NCBI GenBank assembly: GCA_017165825.1
Contig: CM029379.1
Span: 17,587,028-17,651,027, forward strand
Reading direction: 5' to 3'
Source: Hepsetus odoe
Taxonomy: Eukaryota > Chordata > Actinopteri > Characiformes > Hepsetidae
DNA: 64,000 nt
Shown here: one piece after another, positions 23,301-34,829 of the stretch
Numbering within the stretch: position 1 is the stretch's first letter
Layout of the letters: the number at the start of each line of letters is the position of its first letter
The notes under the pieces: model-generated
Told to the model about the DNA's origin: nothing
The model's input: only the letters and a program-made list of their open reading frames with translations
The model's database searches: none
Made by a program: the position numbers and the translations under genes

Positions 23301-25806
23301 TTTTAGCCTACACTTCAGAAAGGACACAATATAAAAAGTCTTGGGTTCTAAGAAAACTGCTGTGACCCATTGTCAAACAAGCACTAAATAGTGATTGCAA
23401 GGTCAGCCTCGCAAGCACTAATCAGAAATAGACATTTGAAAGGTCTGATCTGGCTCTTCTAAATTTGCAGTGTGACAACCCAGTACTAGCAGGAGCCCTG
23501 ATCGCTTGTATCTAAGCAGGTTATAAAGTACTGGTCCTGAAACAGTGTGCTAAACATGAGTATCACCTTGAACCTAATGGTGAAACCGTCAAGCTGCATT
23601 TAGATCCGGGACAAAGGGTAAAATTGGATGAATGTACAATGGAAGTCTGCCATGTGTCTTAAATTAGCGCTTATAAGCCTGGGAAGACTATTCTTGGAAC
23701 GCAGAAGACGACCAAAAGGCACATGAGCTAGCATTCAGCAGACAGATCAACGGAACTAGTGGTGACAAGATGAATGCATTGGCTATCAGTTGACAGCAGT
23801 AAGAACGGAAGAGTAGAAGTTAAATATAAAGTACCATAGTTCTGTAATGATCTATGTGAAGCAGTGTGCCCTTAGGTTCCCACGTAACATAAGAAACCTC
23901 TGCAATTACAGCCGCAATTGTTATACATGTTCAGAATTTCACCATAATAGCATAATTACTTTTATATCACAGAGATAAAACTTTATTATCACTATTATGT
24001 GCACAAAATTTTGCTGAAACCAGTGTCACATACATACTAAATGAGCAATACCGATAAATGTAGATCTTTCTTCTAACCAAAGATCTACATCAAAGATCAT
24101 CTGCAAAGATTCTTTAGATCTTTCTAAAGAATAAAATACATTGTTTAGCAGCTGTGAACCACATACATTCATTGTAAAATAGATATGATTAAATGAAATG
24201 ATAATGGTTTTTTTTGTCGCACATATTCTTACCTGTTTTTCTGGAACATTCTGGGAAGGTACCTCTTAGGGAACCACATTGCAAAAGCACACATCAGAAC
24301 CCACAGGATTGCCAGTTCATCCAGCATTTGACCAAAGAAGCTGAGTGTAGCATGGAAATATGTCGAGCCAATGCCTAAAAGGGGTTGAGATATATTCATA
24401 TTGATCCAGTCTCACTTAAACTGAAGAAGAGCATTAGATGAATAAAACCCAAAAGAGAAATGGCATCAGGGATTATGAGATGTTCCATACACATACACTG
24501 TATAATGGTCCTTTAACTTTCATTATTGCATCCTCCTCTTAGCAAAAGACACCAACTTATGGAAGAATGTATGTTTCTTAGTAGTGCTTCTTGAAAAAGA
24601 CTTATCTGATTGAAGGCAGGATGTTTATGAGGCATAATATGGTTGGCAGAGATTACAGGAAATTTAATCATAACAAAGTACCATCAGATGAGACACACAT
24701 TTTTGGATCTATCTGTGAATGTTATGTTAAAACATTTACGGCTGAATGGGAAGTTATGCATTTTAAGCTATCACTCAATCAGTCCTGCTTTTTTGTCTAA
24801 AGGCTTAGCAATGTGTGCATTTCCCCAGTTTGATTAATAATGATTATGAAAATAATGAAACAGAAGTAATGTAACGTTTACTCATGATGCCAGTGTTTGT
24901 TTTCCCATAAAACACAAACACAAAGTTGTCTAAGAGATAGAACTTTTTTAGAAAAAAAAAAGTTTAAAAAAAACTGTTATAAAATGTCTCCCTGCGATGG
25001 GCTGGCGACCTGTCCAGGGTGCGTCCCCCGTCCTCGCCCTGTGTGCGCTGGGTTGGACGCCAGCACTCCCCCGCGACCCCGTTTGGGACAAGCGGCAGAA
25101 AATGGATGGATGGATGGATGTTATAAAATGTAGCATGTCATGCATGATGAAGTGTAATGCACATTTTAAAGACAGCAGGCCTAAACCAATGTGCTGCACA
25201 AGTAAAAATAAAAATAAAAAGCAACATACAGAAGCTACTAGTAAATTAAAGTAGCAAATAAATAAAGTAAATAAAAACAGAATAATCAGTCACTGGGATT
25301 ACAAAATCGACTGTCAGCAGGACAAAACAAACCAAGACCGAACAAACAACTGAATATTTTTTAAAAATCTGACCTATAAATGTCTTTTTTAGGGCTGAGT
25401 TTATAAACAATAGAAGATTATTCCAAAGCAGCTGAGGAAACATCTAAAAACATCTGGTCAGAGCATCATAGGGAGCAAGAGGTAGAATGGAGGCTGAGAA
25501 GATGAGAGAAATTTACATTTACAGCATTTAGTAGACACTCTTATCCAGAAATAGCTTGAAGCAATGCCACAAAGAACTTTGCAAACAAATAAAACCTCAA
25601 ATTCCACTCTATATTTAACAGGCAGCCAGAGCAAGAATGCCAGGGCAGAAGTGATGCTCTCTCTTTTCTTGGTACCCATTAGGAGACTCACAGCTGCATT
25701 TTAGAACAACTGAAGGTTCTACAAGCTTGACTTACAGAATCCCGGGCTGAATGAGTTACAATGGTCAACACAAGAAAATAGAATAGCCTGAATGTTTTCC
25801 AGATCC

Positions 25807-25844
<38 letters not shown>

Positions 25845-28817
25845 CTCAAACATATCTTCACTTGTAAGGAACCACCACAAACAACTGGGTTAATTTGTTT
25901 GATCGACCTAAAACAAAAAGCTGTGGGTTCTGTGTACATTATCTGACAGTGGGTCATTTTTAAACAGTCAGGATTCCTGAATATATTAATATCAGTTTTG
26001 TCTTGGTTTTGTTTAGTAAAATTATTTGATCTCTGGCATTTTGTCCCTTAATCAATTGGATAAGAGCTACGCTTGGCTTAAGCGGAAGATAAAACTGTGA
26101 ACCATCCACACAGAAGCAATATTTTTGATTTCTGCAAGAGGGTCCCGAGAGGGAGCACGTACAAGAAAACAGGTCTTAGAATACAGCCCTGAAGCGATTG
26201 TTGCTGAGGAAGACCAGAAAAATCTCACACCACACTCTAAGATCCAAAAAATAATATGATTGGCACTTTCTTAATTGTTAAATATTCTCAGGGGAATAAG
26301 AAATGGTCATAAATTAATTATTATTAGGAAAAACAAATGTTAAATAGACAGAGGAAACCAAAGACCTTTCAAATTATTTCGATGGTATTCATTAAATTTA
26401 AAAAATTTAAAAAAAAAAAAAAAGGTAAAAAACATTTGAAATTGATACCCCAGTACCACACTGACCCACTGTTTTCATGCTATGCCAAAAAACAGCAACT
26501 GTGTATTTCAAAAGCCCTGGGTGCTCTATTGACTAGTTGCCCTAGAGAGATTGCAGCTTAGGTCAAAGGGGAGATGACGCTCCTTTTGTTTTGCCCTCTT
26601 TTGAAATGGCCAGAGAAAGCAATGATTTCAATGGGAATTGTACAATCTAACTGGTGTGGGATGGACAAATCTGGATTAACTGCTAAGGAGACAACATTTT
26701 AAGAGAAAGAATGGAACAATACACCTTGTGTTGTGAGAATAACCATAGCAATTGTCTCATAGAATCTGTATAGTTATTGTCACCTGATATGCAACAACAA
26801 TGCTGTACTAGTTACCACCCTTTGTTGATCTTGACTCCATTAAAATTAACCAGTTCCATTCTTTGTGCAACTGTTGCTGCCCTTCTGCTCTGTATATACT
26901 AGCATAGCAGCATTTGGGTCTCTATCAGACAAAACACATGCATTGTGAAACATTTGCTATCTGTTAAGGAAACAGAAGGCCTGACGTATCTCTGTGGAAA
27001 ACTTCGGACTGTTACTGTTTTATCTGAATAAATTCCACTCTCGTGCCACATGGAGCTCAAAAAAATGCCACAAGCATTAAACTTAATGGCTGCAGGGCGG
27101 TTCTTGAAAGGGGGACCCCAATGTGTCAAAACTGCAGGAAAAAAAATAAATAAATACCAATATACAGCTTTTTACTGTGGCCTTTAACAAAAACGGAGTG
27201 CAAGCCCAGTTCCATAGCGCAACTGAATCATCCATCATTCACATCATTTATTCTAACCCTTTGTACAAGTGCGTTAAATTTTGAAAGTGAAACATCTTCA
27301 GAGTCATGATTCAATTACACTGTAATTGTAAGTGAGGACCACTATGCTTCCCTACTTTTCTCAGTTCAGGTGCTCCATATTTTGGCTATATCCTTGCTCC
27401 AAATGACTTAAACCCAGCACATATAGGACCGTTGGGCTGGTTCACTAGAATCAATATTTAACTTCATTTTATTAACCGTTCTATTCACTGAGAGAAAAAT
27501 TAAAAGCACAGAAAATTCTACCTTGTTTTTTTAAACTGTAGAAGCAAACGGGGATTGGCCTTATAATTATTCCCCTGATTAAACCCAAACACCTGCTGCA
27601 AGCTGAAACGTGCATTAACTGGGAACCCCGGCTCTTTAAATGCAAGCCAGGCATCGCCACACTTTGCACATTTAAGTGCTTTTTCTCACATGCTTCAGCT
27701 TCAGCTCTGATTCAACTAATTAACAATCTCCTTGTTTCATCAATAAATTAATGTAGTCAAAGCAGGATCATAATGTTTTCCTTTTTTTATATACAAATGC
27801 ATCTAAATTATATCTTGTTTTAACATCTGCAGAAAAAAAAAAACTGAAAACTTAAAACAGTGATTAAATGCTCCAGATTGGCCATCTACTTCAGTAACAT
27901 TGAGGCTTTTTTACTACAGAAAACTGAGGCTTACTTACCAACAACACCAAGCAGGACCCAGATGATATAGATTCCACGATTATAATGCGACGCATATTGG
28001 CGGAACAAACCAATCAAAATGGGTGGCAAGATGAAAAACAAGATATTGCTGATCTGGAATGATAAATGACATTAAAGAAAATGGTATAAATAGGTGGACC
28101 TGTATTATTAATTCATTAAAGCAGGCTTTTAAACAGCAGTATAGAGATTTTTCATCTCAGATTCTGAATTCACTTAATGGGCTTCTAAGTAGCAGATGTA
28201 TTGAATCAGGTGAGATGATTAAAGCATAATGTTGTGAGAGGACTGGAGTCTGACCCGTGGGACTTCAAATGACAATGAGGTCTAAATGTTGATGCTAACG
28301 GCAGGAAGTATAGCTCAGCTTTTTTGTGTTTCTTTGACCAAAAAATGCATTGTATGATTGCAATCTTCAAGTATTTCTGTGCTACAAGAAAAGAAAAGTC
28401 TCTCAAGTCCATTTCAGTCACTTCAGTATACCGCTACTTTATTTACAATGTATACTTTAATACTTTGCAGAGGTAGTTGTGATTTTTTCCACTTACTACA
28501 CTGCAAAGTCGGGCAATTGAAAATGAAAAAGTATTAAAGCCACTATTCTTGTCATTATGAAACACGGCACAGCACAGCACACAGTGAGACACAACGAAAT
28601 TAGACCTCTGCATTTAACCCATACACACACCTGCTGCAGGGGGCAGCTATTGAAAGTGCCTGGGGAGCAGCAACAGGGACGGTATCTTGCTCAAGGGTAC
28701 CTCAGGGCAACATACATTTCCATCTCTGTGCCACTTTATATACCTAACATTTTTATACATTTTAATATATTCAAATTATGATAATCTTAGGCACAGCGTG
28801 TCTTTCAGGCATAGTTA

Positions 28818-28886
<69 letters not shown>

Positions 28887-29646
28887 CATACACATACATA
28901 CATACACACTGATGATCATTGAACAAAAGATAAGTTTGAATTGTTATTCAGGGTTTGGGGCACAAATCTTTGACTGAAACCTTAGAATTTTTTTATATAA
29001 AAAAAAAAAGTCAAGACATGTAATATAATGTGTAAAATTGATCTCCTTTTGTCATAATATTGCAACCTGCACTGTAAAAATACTCTTGACATGAAAAACC
29101 CAAACTCTGACAGTGAGAGCCCTGAACCTCCTTCTGCCACATGAAGGAAAAGAATTAATCATAACGACTGGAAACAAACAATCTCATTACCACGACTTAA
29201 CATCATTATAATGAGAAACTTTGTTTACGTGACTTAGCAAATAAAAACATTGGAGTAGTATTTCAGGCAGCGTGAGGTTATAAACATTCCTAATGTTATC
29301 AGCTCGTTCCTGAAGTCTACCACTGAGCCTTATTATGAAAAGTTAAGTCATAAATATGAAAAGCTTTCTCGTTATAATGAGATGTTCATTTATAATGAGA
29401 TGGTTTTTAGAATTAGATCTTCAGTCTTCGTGATGGAAGATTTCAAGCTTGTCTTATTTCCTTTATATGGCAGGAACAGGCCTCCATTCGGAGCAGCCGG
29501 AGTTCCATTGAGCAGGAAGGTGTAAAAGTGTGACAGACCGTGTTGTAAAACTCCGCTATGTTTGGGTAGATCAGATAATTCCCTTCACACCAGTCCACCT
29601 CCGAGCTGCCGGCTTGAAGCTGCTCCCAGAGCCTCAGACTCCTCAT
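20331..29646 (-). CDS. acer2: Alkaline ceramidase 2
   Basis: Six exons on the minus strand: 29646-29539, 28053-27939, 24374-24233, 22898-22761, 21441-21304 and 20502-20331. All have GT-AG borders and together give 270 residues, against 275 in human. ACER2 is a multipass Golgi hydrolase that cleaves ceramide to sphingosine and fatty acid. Exon 1 encodes LWEQLQAGSSEVDWCEGNY, nearly identical to the mammalian N-terminus. The metal and catalytic residues of the family are present: His82 in YFHATLS, Asp93 in QMLDELA, and the HxxxH pair His211/His215 (LHCIWH). The last exon has YLGCVCFAYFDAA and WAFIGVPYV, then a shorter tail than in mammals. The start is the Met before RSLRLWEQ, which gives the usual N-terminal length. 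It is head to head with rps6, as in human. Confidence 0.95.
24058..24132. repeat. Two adjacent perfect hairpins in an acer2 intron
   Basis: The first hairpin has arms 24058-24069 and 24079-24090 (atgtagatcttt / aaagatctacat). The second has arms 24109-24118 and 24123-24132 (attctttaga / tctaaagaat). Both are perfect, and they lie in the intron between acer2 exons 2 and 3. No function is evident. Confidence 0.7.
24985..25122 (-). repeat. Dispersed repeat, reverse copy of the 3405-3540 block
   Basis: Contains ctggcgacctgtccagggtg, cctgtgtgcgctgggttgga and gtttgggacaagcggcagaa, the reverse complement of the block at 3405. It ends in a (ggat)n tail near 25110, so its 3' end is probably here. It lies in an acer2 intron. 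Confidence 0.75.
25507..25560 (-). mobile_element. V-SINE tail fragment
   Basis: The sequence tttacatttacagcatttag followed by tagacactcttatccaga is the reverse complement of the tail domain seen at 7260-7318. The head is missing. Confidence 0.6.
25811..25844. repeat. (AAAT)n microsatellite
   Basis: About eight aaat units in an acer2 intron. Confidence 0.9.
28550..28715 (-). mobile_element. SINE-like fragment
   Basis: Shares gacacaacgaaattagacct, gggggcagctattgaaagtg and gctcaagggtacctcagggc with the copies at 8110 and 11405. The tRNA-like head is missing. It lies in the first acer2 intron. Confidence 0.6.
28819..28900. repeat. (TA)n with adjoining CA/CATA repeat
   Basis: About 30 TA units from 28819 to 28880, followed by catacacata-type units. 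It lies in the first acer2 intron. Confidence 0.95.
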
Positions 29647-31187
29647 CCCTCATACAAACAACCGCTGAAGCGTGGAGTCGTGTCGTGTCGTCTCTTCTCC
29701 TCTCCGCTCCGCTCCGCTCTGTCTATTTACAGTCCGCAGATCGCGCGCTTTCCACTTCATTCACGCGCGCTGTTTACTCCACCGCACGCGCACGCTTTTA
29801 ATCTAATTGTAGCCGCAGTTTGATCTTGTGAGCTCGTTTCCCCTCCTGTCAAACAGGTTACTGAAAAAAAAGTAACTGAAAAAAAAGTAACTGAAAAATG
29901 CCAATCAAGTGCCAATCACAACCTTGGGCACGCCCATTTCTACTGACTTTTTAAAAATTAAATTCAAATTAAATTAAATGCGCGTCAAAATGTATTTGTC
30001 CTCATGCTTAATTTTAGCTGCATATTTAAACGGACATTCATTTTCGCATTCATTTCTGTCTATCTAATTGCTTACAGGCAGTTTTCATGTTACATTACAA
30101 CTTGGGGAAACAGACTGCGGACGCGTCGCAAACTGCATACTACCGCTCTAAGTAGTGTGTGTAAAGAACGGGACACCGCCGTTAGTGTGCAAGGCCGTTG
30201 CCATGGATTCCAAACTGTTGCCAAAAAAAAAAGCCATTGAATCCTTTACCGTGATTTACTTGATACGTGCGCACCATTGCATGTACTTACGGTAATGATT
30301 ATATTTAATTTCGGGCTGGAGTGCGTGGCTTAATGCGTAGCTTAATGCGTAGCTAATTAGAATTTTTTATAATGACATTTTACCTACTTATAATATTATA
30401 TATTTATAGAGATGGACAGACATATGAAGTTTCTATAAAATGTATTTTTATTTCTAAATTGCTGGAAATTATATAATTATCATTTTTATAATTATATGGC
30501 CTATATTCTATATGACATTTCTATACTGTATATGTTAATACAAAGTATCACAGATAAAGAAAAAAATCAAATGAAATCAAGGCAATTAATATGATATATC
30601 ATATGATATGTTATATGGTAGATACTGGCGGGGAGAGTGGGCACACCAGAATATCTTTCGATGACAAAACTGTTGTCTTGTTTGTCAGTTTTTACTTTTT
30701 TCGAATTTCTCTTTATTGTGTGGTAAAATACAGATGCTTTTCTTTTGATGTTTTTATAATGCTTACACTCTCTACTCTATTTGTCATGTTTACTTATTTT
30801 TGTTTTTATAAATGTAAAGTCTTTTCCCTTCCTCTGTTTCAGTCACACTTATACACTTACAGGTTTTTTTGTTGTTGTTGTTGTTATTGTTTTTTTTTGT
30901 TGTTTTTTTTGCAATATTGTTTTTTGGTTGATATTTTCCTGTGTGTACATTGATGTATTGTATGGTTCCGGAAAACTGAAGGGGGATATATAAATGTTGC
31001 GATAACGGCCTTGTTAGTAGTGCATTCATTTGTGTAGCCCTAAAGTATGAAAGATTGGTTTGGCTATTTTTACATTTTATTATTATTATTATTATTTTTG
31101 CATATTTCAAATCTTTTAAATAATTTTAATATTCAATACTTTTAATCAAACAAAATAAAAGTTTCTTTAATACGAGTTATGTTGAGT
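29647..31187. other. acer2/rps6 head-to-head intergenic region
   Basis: The first 180 bp (29647-29830) is GC-rich for this window, with repeated ctccgctccgctc, tcgtgtcgtgtcgtc and several cgcgc steps, and is the likely acer2 promoter. A small tandem repeat of taactgaaaaaaaag lies at 29861-29899. The remainder is AT-rich, with T-runs around 30870-30930, and holds no gene. Confidence 0.5.
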
Positions 31188-31197
31188 TCTCGCGAGA
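31188..31197. promoter_or_regulatory. TCTCGCGAGA palindromic promoter element
   Basis: A perfect TCTCGCGAGA lies about 90 bp upstream of the rps6 ATG. This is a known vertebrate housekeeping-promoter element, reported to be bound by BANP. Ribosomal-protein and other CpG promoters use it, so both position and gene type fit. Confidence 0.75.
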
Positions 31198-31236
31198 CTG
31201 TAAGAGTCTTAGTGAGAGTACGTGGCGGATATCCGG

Positions 31237-31246
31237 CCTCTTTTTC
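31237..31246 (+). promoter_or_regulatory. 5' TOP-like pyrimidine tract, probable rps6 start site
   Basis: CCTCTTTTTC lies about 35 bp before the rps6 ATG. Vertebrate ribosomal-protein mRNAs start at a C inside such a tract, which gives mTOR/LARP1 control of translation. The short 5' UTR that results is typical of the class. Confidence 0.65.
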
Positions 31247-31278
31247 GCGGTGGGCTCCGGTAGAGACGGTCTTCTATA

Positions 31279-34200
31279 ATGAAGGTGAGTTCGAAAATGA
31301 TAGTTTTATCGCTTTTTAACGCACAAGGGTGACAAAAATATCCACAGAGTAGGAGAGTATCTATTTTCAACACGTTATTTTGTCGTTGTGAAGTCGCGGG
31401 TATGGCTCCAGAGAGGAGGATGAGGGTTGATTTTGTAGTAAACCTCAGAGCTGCTGGTCAAACATGGCGGAGGCGCTAATGGAAACGTGGAGTTCTGCTC
31501 TATAAATGCGACATTAAGACGAGGAGTGGCGCTAGCTGATCAAGATTCATTGTTTCGGAAGGGCCGAGGCCTTAGGCTTTATATTTTGAGCAGTTAGTGG
31601 CTCGTTTTGCTACGAGTTGACTTGGCAGATTCTGAGCATATTGTGAACATGGTTTGGAGAACTGAATTACACAAACAGTTTAAGTAGAAAAAGTTCAATG
31701 GTGTGGCCCAAAGTTTGTGTAGTGTGCTTAGACGCAACTTAAGTGCATTACATTTACAGCATTTAGCAGACGCTCTTATCCAGAGCGACTTCCAGTTCCT
31801 CATTACAGGGACAGTCCTCTCTGGAGCAGCTCAGGGTTAAGGGTCTTACTCAGGGACCCAGTGGTGGGATTCGAACTTGTGACCGCTTGGTCCATAAGTC
31901 GACAGGCAAGTATCCTACCACCAGTATCCACACTGGCATTATGATGGTATTTAACTTAACTTTTCTTTCCACAAACAGCTTAATATCTCCTTCCCTGCCA
32001 CCGGCTGTCAGAAACTTATTGAGGTAGATGATGAGCGCAAGCTCAGGACCTTCTACGAGAAGCGCATGGCCACAGAAGTGCCTGCAGACCCTCTTGGAGA
32101 TGAGTGGAAGGTGAGTATATAAATATACATGCATGTCCAGTAGATTGTAGACACCTGGTCCTCCAGCACCATGCCAAGATGGTTTGTTCTCCCATTTATT
32201 CAGATAAAACGTGTACACTTCTGGGATGGCTTTACTCCAAATAGGGGGTTCGAATACCCTTTTCCTGTTCTTTGAATTATAAACACCAGTTGAAGCTCAT
32301 AAAGGACTTTATTAGCTGGAACAGGGGTTTTGGAGCAGGCAAGAGATTAAACCAAGCAGGGCAGAGCATCCTCAATGTTGAGTAATTGCTGTGAAAATTT
32401 GATTGCATTCTGCTGAAAGAGGTCAGAGGGTCATGTTGGTTGATTAGGGTGAAAAAGTGTCTCCCAAGATGCTTACAGGACATTATCACTTGAGAAAGCA
32501 GTTGCAAATACTGATTTACAGAAGAATTTTTATACCCATATAGACGATGTTTAACATTGGAAATAACTGAAAAGTAGTTTTTACTTCCTGTAGATTTCAG
32601 GTAATCAAAATGTGTAATTATGTGTTTACTTACCTGCTTAAGCATTTTCATGAGGGGTCCACTGGATATTAAAGAAATAAGACAGGTGCTCATAGCTCAG
32701 CTGATGATTCTTCATTGATGATTTGGTTTCATTGAAGTGTTTGTCGTTATTCCCAGGGCTATGTTGTGCGCATCAGTGGAGGCAATGACAAGCAGGGCTT
32801 CCCCATGAAACAGGGTGTCCTGACCCATGGGCGAGTGCGCCTGCTCCTCAGCAAGGGCCACTCCTGCTACAGGCCCCGTCGTACTGGCGAGCGTAAGCGC
32901 AAGTCCGTTCGTGGCTGCATCGTCGATGCCAACCTCAGTGTGCTCAACTTGGTTATTGTGAGGAAAGGTAAGTGGAAAGCTTTTTTATATATATATATAT
33001 ATATATATAATTTCTTTTTATATTGAAAATTTGTGAATTCTGTGAATGTGCAAGCATCTTTACAGATGCCTTTAAAACATTCACTTTTGTGGCAAATGTG
33101 TTTTTGGGATGCAGCACTGCCGGATGTATGTTTGTATAAGGAATAGTTTTGCTGTATAAGTCACAAAACTTTGACGCTTTTAGTAACATGAAACTTGCCC
33201 ATTAAGCAGTTCAGTTTTACAGCGGTAGCAGATAGGATGCTGGCACACCAGTAGACCCTTTCTGTCTTGTCTGTAGCCTCAAAGGGGGGACAGTGTAGTG
33301 CTATAGTAACAGTGGAGCTGCTTACCGGATAACAACCTGACCTACCACATCATGGCTGGTTGTACTGTATGCTCTCCCATTTTCTAGATGAATTAGTTTT
33401 ATAGCTGTAAAGTTATGGTGGTCAGTTTAGTAGGACAAATTCAGGTTTGATTTAGCAAAGCACCATGAACAACATTTTTGTAAATTAACTTAGCCAGAGT
33501 TGCAGTTGTCCACAGATTGTTGGTTCTCATGCTTTGAAAGCCTGGTAGGTTTACCCTCAAAGTTGTGCTTCCCTGTCCAGGTGAGAAGGACATTCCCGGG
33601 CTGACAGACAGCACCGTCCCTCGCCGCCTCGGCCCCAAGAGAGCAAGCAAGATCCGCAAGCTCTTCAACCTGTCTAAGGAGGATGATGTTAGGCAGTATG
33701 TGGTCAGGAGGCCCCTTACTAAAGAAGGTGAGGCTGCTTTGTCCAAGACTTAAATTCTTTTCTAAAAGACAATTTGTTGCATTTTGTGATGACAATTTAC
33801 AAATTACTCTAAACTAAGGGGCTAAAATACCTTAAGAATGGTATGACGGAGCAAAGACTGCCTGATGGTTCATTTGAAGTCGTGATGGTGTAACACTTGC
33901 TGGTAATCTGGTAACAGTAAAATACATAAGACAAATTACACAAACTCCATTGTCTGATTCATCAAAGGGTACATTTGAAGTCAAGAGTATACTTTGCATT
34001 ACATCTTGTTTAGTTTTGTGTTCTGGTTGGGCTTTTTTTTTTCTTGAACTGGAGGAGAGCAGTATGGTGGCTTGGTACCTCAGGCACACCAGTAGACTCT
34101 TTTTGGCTTGCCAGTAGCCTCAAAGGGGGGACAGTGTTGTGCCATAGCAACAGTGGAGCTGCTAACCGGATAACGACCTGACCGATCACACTGGCTGGTT

Positions 34201-34769
34201 GTACTGCATTGCTCTGCCAGACTTTGCTGTACTATCTTCAGATGATGTTTTGGGACTCTATCAATTTGTGCATTTTAAGAACTGGCACTCCCAAATCTAA
34301 ACAGTTTTTTCTTATTTGTTAGGTAAAAAGCCCAGGACAAAGGCCCCCAAGATTCAGCGTCTGGTGACTCCCCGTGTGCTGCAGCACAAACGCAGACGCA
34401 TCGCTCTCAAGAGGCAGCGCACCCAGAAGAACAAAGAGGAGGCTGCTGGATACGCCAAGCTGCTGGCAAAGAGGATGAAGGTTTGTTAAACTTGATCTTT
34501 ATAGTATAATTTTGAGCAGCAGCTTGAGAAAGCTAGAGTTTTTTTTAAACAACAGTTTTGAACTCTGGATGTTAATTTGACTCCACGCTGGCTTTTAAGC
34601 TTTGCTAGTGTTGAATGAGTGGTAGATTATGTTAGATTTATCATGTTAATATCAAATCTCACTTGTCATGCAGGAGGCCAAAGAGAAGCGCCAGGAGAAG
34701 ATTGCCAAGAGGCGCCGCCTTTCTTCCCTGAGAGCCTCCACATCCAAATCAGAGTCCAGCCAGAAGTGA
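31279..34769 (+). CDS. rps6: 40S ribosomal protein S6
   Basis: Six coding exons: 31279-31284 (ATG AAG only), 31979-32110, 32757-32967, 33581-33727, 34323-34480 and 34674-34769. They give exactly 249 residues, the family length. The protein is a small-subunit ribosomal component and the main target of S6 kinase. LNISFPATGCQKLIEVDDER, the GERKRKSVRGCIVDANLSVL region and PKIQRLVTPRVLQHKRRR are nearly unchanged from mammals. The C-terminus RRRLSSLRASTSKSESSQK keeps the five regulatory serines. The two-codon first exon and long first intron are usual for this gene. All introns are GT-AG. A polyadenylation signal lies 23 bp after the stop. Introns 3 and 4 each carry a copy of a conserved foldable element (see separate entries). 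Confidence 0.98.
31461..31471 (+). promoter_or_regulatory. YY1-like site in rps6 intron 1
   Basis: AACATGGCGGA matches the YY1 consensus around ATGGCGG. It lies about 180 bp into the first intron, a usual place for YY1 sites in ribosomal-protein genes. Confidence 0.5.
31745..31925 (-). mobile_element. tRNA-derived SINE, V-SINE-like, reverse copy
   Basis: Reverse complement of the 7103-7320 family: tacatttacagcatttagca, gacgctcttatccagagcga, gagcagctcagggttaaggg and the tRNA-like head region ending in ggtaggatacttgcc (reverse). It sits just upstream of rps6 exon 2, about 50 bp from the acceptor. Confidence 0.8.
33241..33375 (+). ncRNA. Candidate intronic structured ncRNA, copy 1 (snoRNA-like)
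   Basis: This lies in rps6 intron 3. A second copy in intron 4 (34083-34215) shares gcacaccagtaga, tagcctcaaaggggggacag, acagtggagctgct, ccggataac and ctggttgtactg, with changes between. The 5' part can pair gcac with gtgc (33243-33246 with 33298-33301). An H-box-like ATAGTA (33303-33308) separates it from a second foldable part closed by acagt (33310-33314) with actgt, and by ACAACC with GGTTGT. Size, intronic place and two-hairpin form suggest an H/ACA snoRNA, but no clear ACA box follows the last stem. I do not recognise the RNA. Confidence 0.45.
34083..34215 (+). ncRNA. Candidate intronic structured ncRNA, copy 2 (snoRNA-like)
   Basis: Paralogue of 33241-33375, in rps6 intron 4. The H-box-like hexamer is ATAGCA, and gcac/gtgc is kept. 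The inner stem of the second part reads ACGACC with GGTTGT, so one Watson-Crick pair of copy 1 has become a G-U pair and the stem still forms. Surrounding intron sequence is not similar between the two introns, so constraint is limited to this block. Either snoRNA duplication or another intron-encoded RNA would explain it. Confidence 0.45.
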
Positions 34770-34791
34770 AACTCATTCCTTGCACATCACA

Positions 34792-34797
34792 AATAAA
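34792..34797 (+). terminator. rps6: rps6 polyadenylation signal
   Basis: AATAAA lies 23 bp after the rps6 stop codon, giving the very short 3' UTR usual in ribosomal-protein mRNAs. Confidence 0.85.
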
Positions 34798-34829
34798 ACA
34801 TAAAAACTGTGCTGAATACAATGGGGTTT

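Noticed and set aside
30591..30993. Cys/Phe/Val-rich open frames in the acer2-rps6 gap
   Set aside because: Low-complexity T-rich sequence with no conserved domain or splice sites.
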